DNA of 64,000 nt, from NCBI RefSeq assembly GCF_014171575.1, contig NZ_CP050453.1:3968001-4032000 (forward strand), in the 5' to 3' direction. Origin of the DNA: Microbacterium sp. Se63.02b (GTDB lineage Bacteria; Actinomycetota; Actinomycetes; Actinomycetales; Microbacteriaceae). Shown piece by piece: positions 62,863-64,000 of the stretch. The first letter of the stretch is position 1. Each line of letters starts with the position of its first letter. A program made the translations under genes and the position numbers. The notes beneath the pieces were generated by a model. That model was not told where the DNA came from, made no database searches, and worked only from the letters and a program-made list of their open reading frames with translations.

Positions 62863-64000
62863 TCAGCGACGGGCGCCGCCGCGGAAGATGAGCCACCGTC
62901 CGACGATGTCGTCCAGTGCGCCGTCCAGTGACCGCCAGGCGTCCGCGGACGCCATGGACGCGCCGATCCGCTCGGCGTTCGCGCGGAACGAGGGATCGGT
63001 CAGCACCCGCTCGACGGCGCTCGCGACCTTCGCCGGAGTCGCGGTGCTCGTGCGCAGATTCACGCCGGCCCCCGACCACCCCACGCGCGCGCACACCTCG
63101 ACCTTGTCTTCGGTCTGACCGGCGACCACGAGCGGGATCCCGTGCGCGAGAGCCTGCTGCACCCCGCCGTATCCGCCGTTCGTGACCAGCACATCGACGA
63201 GCGGCAGAAGCCTGTCGTAGGGGAGGTACTCCGCCACCCGAACGTTGTCGGGCAGCCGTCCGGTCAGCGCGTCGACCGGACGTCCGCCCGTCGACACCAC
63301 CACGAGGGCGTCGGAGGCCGCGAGCGCCGCGATCGTCGGCAGGACGAGCTGCCCGAAGTCGGAGTTCGCGATGGTGCCCTGCGTGACATGGACGATCGGA
63401 CGCGAACCGTCGAGGTCGGCCCACCAGTCCGGCGCCGTGCTGTCGGAAGCCAGCGACGGCAACGGCCCCGCGAAGGTCACGCCCGCCGGGAGATCGGGAC
63501 GCGGGTACTCGAACTCCGGCACCGTGAACTGCACGTAGGCGTCGGCGCGCCCGGCCCAGTCGAGCACGAAACCCCCGAGGTCGCGCCCCACCTCTCGCCG
63601 CGCCATCTCGTCGGCCTCCTTCTGGACGCCCCCGAAGATCGCCCGCTCGGCGACCGTGCGCAGGGCGGCATTGCGGAGTCGGCCGAACGGCCCCGGCATC
63701 GGAGTGACGCCGAGACCGAACGGCGCCGTGTCCTTGCTGCGCGCCCCGAGCGGGAAGATGCCGAGCACGACGACCGGGGGCCTCTCGGAGGCCGGGAGCA
63801 GTTGCAGGAGCGCACCCCGACGAAGAGTGGTTCGGTGAGGACGGCGTCGACCGGTCGCGCATCGAGTTCGGCACGGACGGCGGCGAGCTGCGCGGCTCCG
63901 GGGCGCACGAAGAGCGTGCTCATGTCGAAGCGCAGCGCCGCGGGGCCTGTGAGACCGACGCGCTCCGGGAAGGCGCCGTCGGCGTCGTCGAGGTCGACAT
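62863..64000 (-). CDS. GT1/MGT-like glycosyltransferase (5' end cut by window edge; frameshifted)
   Basis: The C-terminal about 378 residues. The right-edge part reads LRFDMSTLFVRPGAAQL and LDARPVDAVLTEPLFVG, then changes frame at about 63815-63825. It continues LPASERPPVVVLGIFPLGAR, VTQGTIANSDFGQLVLPTI, ALVVVSTGGRPVDAL and VTNGGYGGVQQALAHGIPLVV, which is the donor-binding signature of GT-B UDP-glycosyltransferases (macrolide/UGT-like). It probably transfers a nucleotide-activated sugar to a small molecule. The stop is at 62863-62865. Confidence 0.85.
   Translation of the reverse strand, partial: CRPRRRRRRLPGARRSHRPRGAALRHEHALRAPRSRAARRRPCRTRCATGRRRPHRTTLRRGALLQLLPASERPPVVVLGIFPLGARSKDTAPFGLGVTPMPGPFGRLRNAALRTVAERAIFGGVQKEADEMARREVGRDLGGFVLDWAGRADAYVQFTVPEFEYPRPDLPAGVTFAGPLPSLASDSTAPDWWADLDGSRPIVHVTQGTIANSDFGQLVLPTIAALAASDALVVVSTGGRPVDALTGRLPDNVRVAEYLPYDRLLPLVDVLVTNGGYGGVQQALAHGIPLVVAGQTEDKVEVCARVGWSGAGVNLRTSTATPAKVASAVERVLTDPSFRANAERIGASMASADAWRSLDGALDDIVGRWLIFRGGARR

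Overview
The window looks like a chromosomal segment from a high-GC Gram-positive actinobacterium. It is most like Microbacterium or another member of the Microbacteriaceae. The evidence is the strongly G/C-ending codons, frequent GTG starts, ATGA/GTGA stop-start overlaps, the rpsF-ssb-rpsR-rplI cluster with dnaB nearby, an ECF41-type sigma factor, a chaplin-like surface protein and an IdeR/DtxR-type iron box. No rRNA, tRNA, CRISPR array or complete mobile element was seen.

Layout. 0-4.4 kb: edge of a MerR gene, two small conserved proteins, a two-component system with a PepSY-like membrane protein, and an S4 RNA-binding protein. 4.5-7.6 kb: an ECF41 sigma factor, a separate SnoaL-like protein and two NAD(P)-binding epimerase-like proteins, linked by three copies of one promoter motif. 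7.7-12.1 kb: an SDR/enolase-superfamily catabolic pair, a methyltransferase, and a ChrB-like protein with an MFS transporter. 12.4-26.4 kb: a LacI-controlled glycan-utilisation locus with a secreted GH99-like hydrolase, a sugar ABC importer, an uncharacterised cytoplasmic protein, an oxidoreductase, an FG-GAP propeller and a GH78 rhamnosidase. 26.5-35.8 kb: dnaB preceded by DnaA-box-like sites, a surface-protein pair including the chaplin-repeat protein, an ImmA-type peptidase, the ribosomal/ssb operon and a cutinase-like enzyme. 35.9-36.9 kb: a FecCD remnant and a lipoprotein. 37-46.7 kb: one long operon of LacI regulator, sugar ABC importer, four ADP-ribosylglycohydrolase paralogues and a ribokinase. 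46.8-52 kb: a CaiB/CitE-type CoA pair and an iron-siderophore importer lacking a local ATPase. 52-58.5 kb: small membrane proteins, a dipeptide-type ABC transporter and a divergent Lrp/AsnC regulator. 58.5-64 kb: a small calycin-like protein, an acetyltransferase, membrane and hypothetical proteins, and a glycosyltransferase cut by the right edge.

How the parts work together. Two loci look like complete nutrient-acquisition circuits. In the first, the GH99-like enzyme would cut a glycan outside the cell, the ABC importer would carry the fragments in, and GH78 with the partner proteins would finish them, under one LacI repressor with three matched operators. In the second, ribosides would be imported, split by ADP-ribosylglycohydrolases and the ribose phosphorylated by the ribokinase.

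Quality warning. About half of the genes are interrupted by one or more single-base frameshifts, mostly at G or C runs, although the joined products are full-length and conserved. This is best explained by homopolymer errors in the assembly. Such genes are annotated as one CDS spanning all frames, with the approximate break given. The stretch 12.4-27.9 kb and the ribosomal operon appear free of such breaks.
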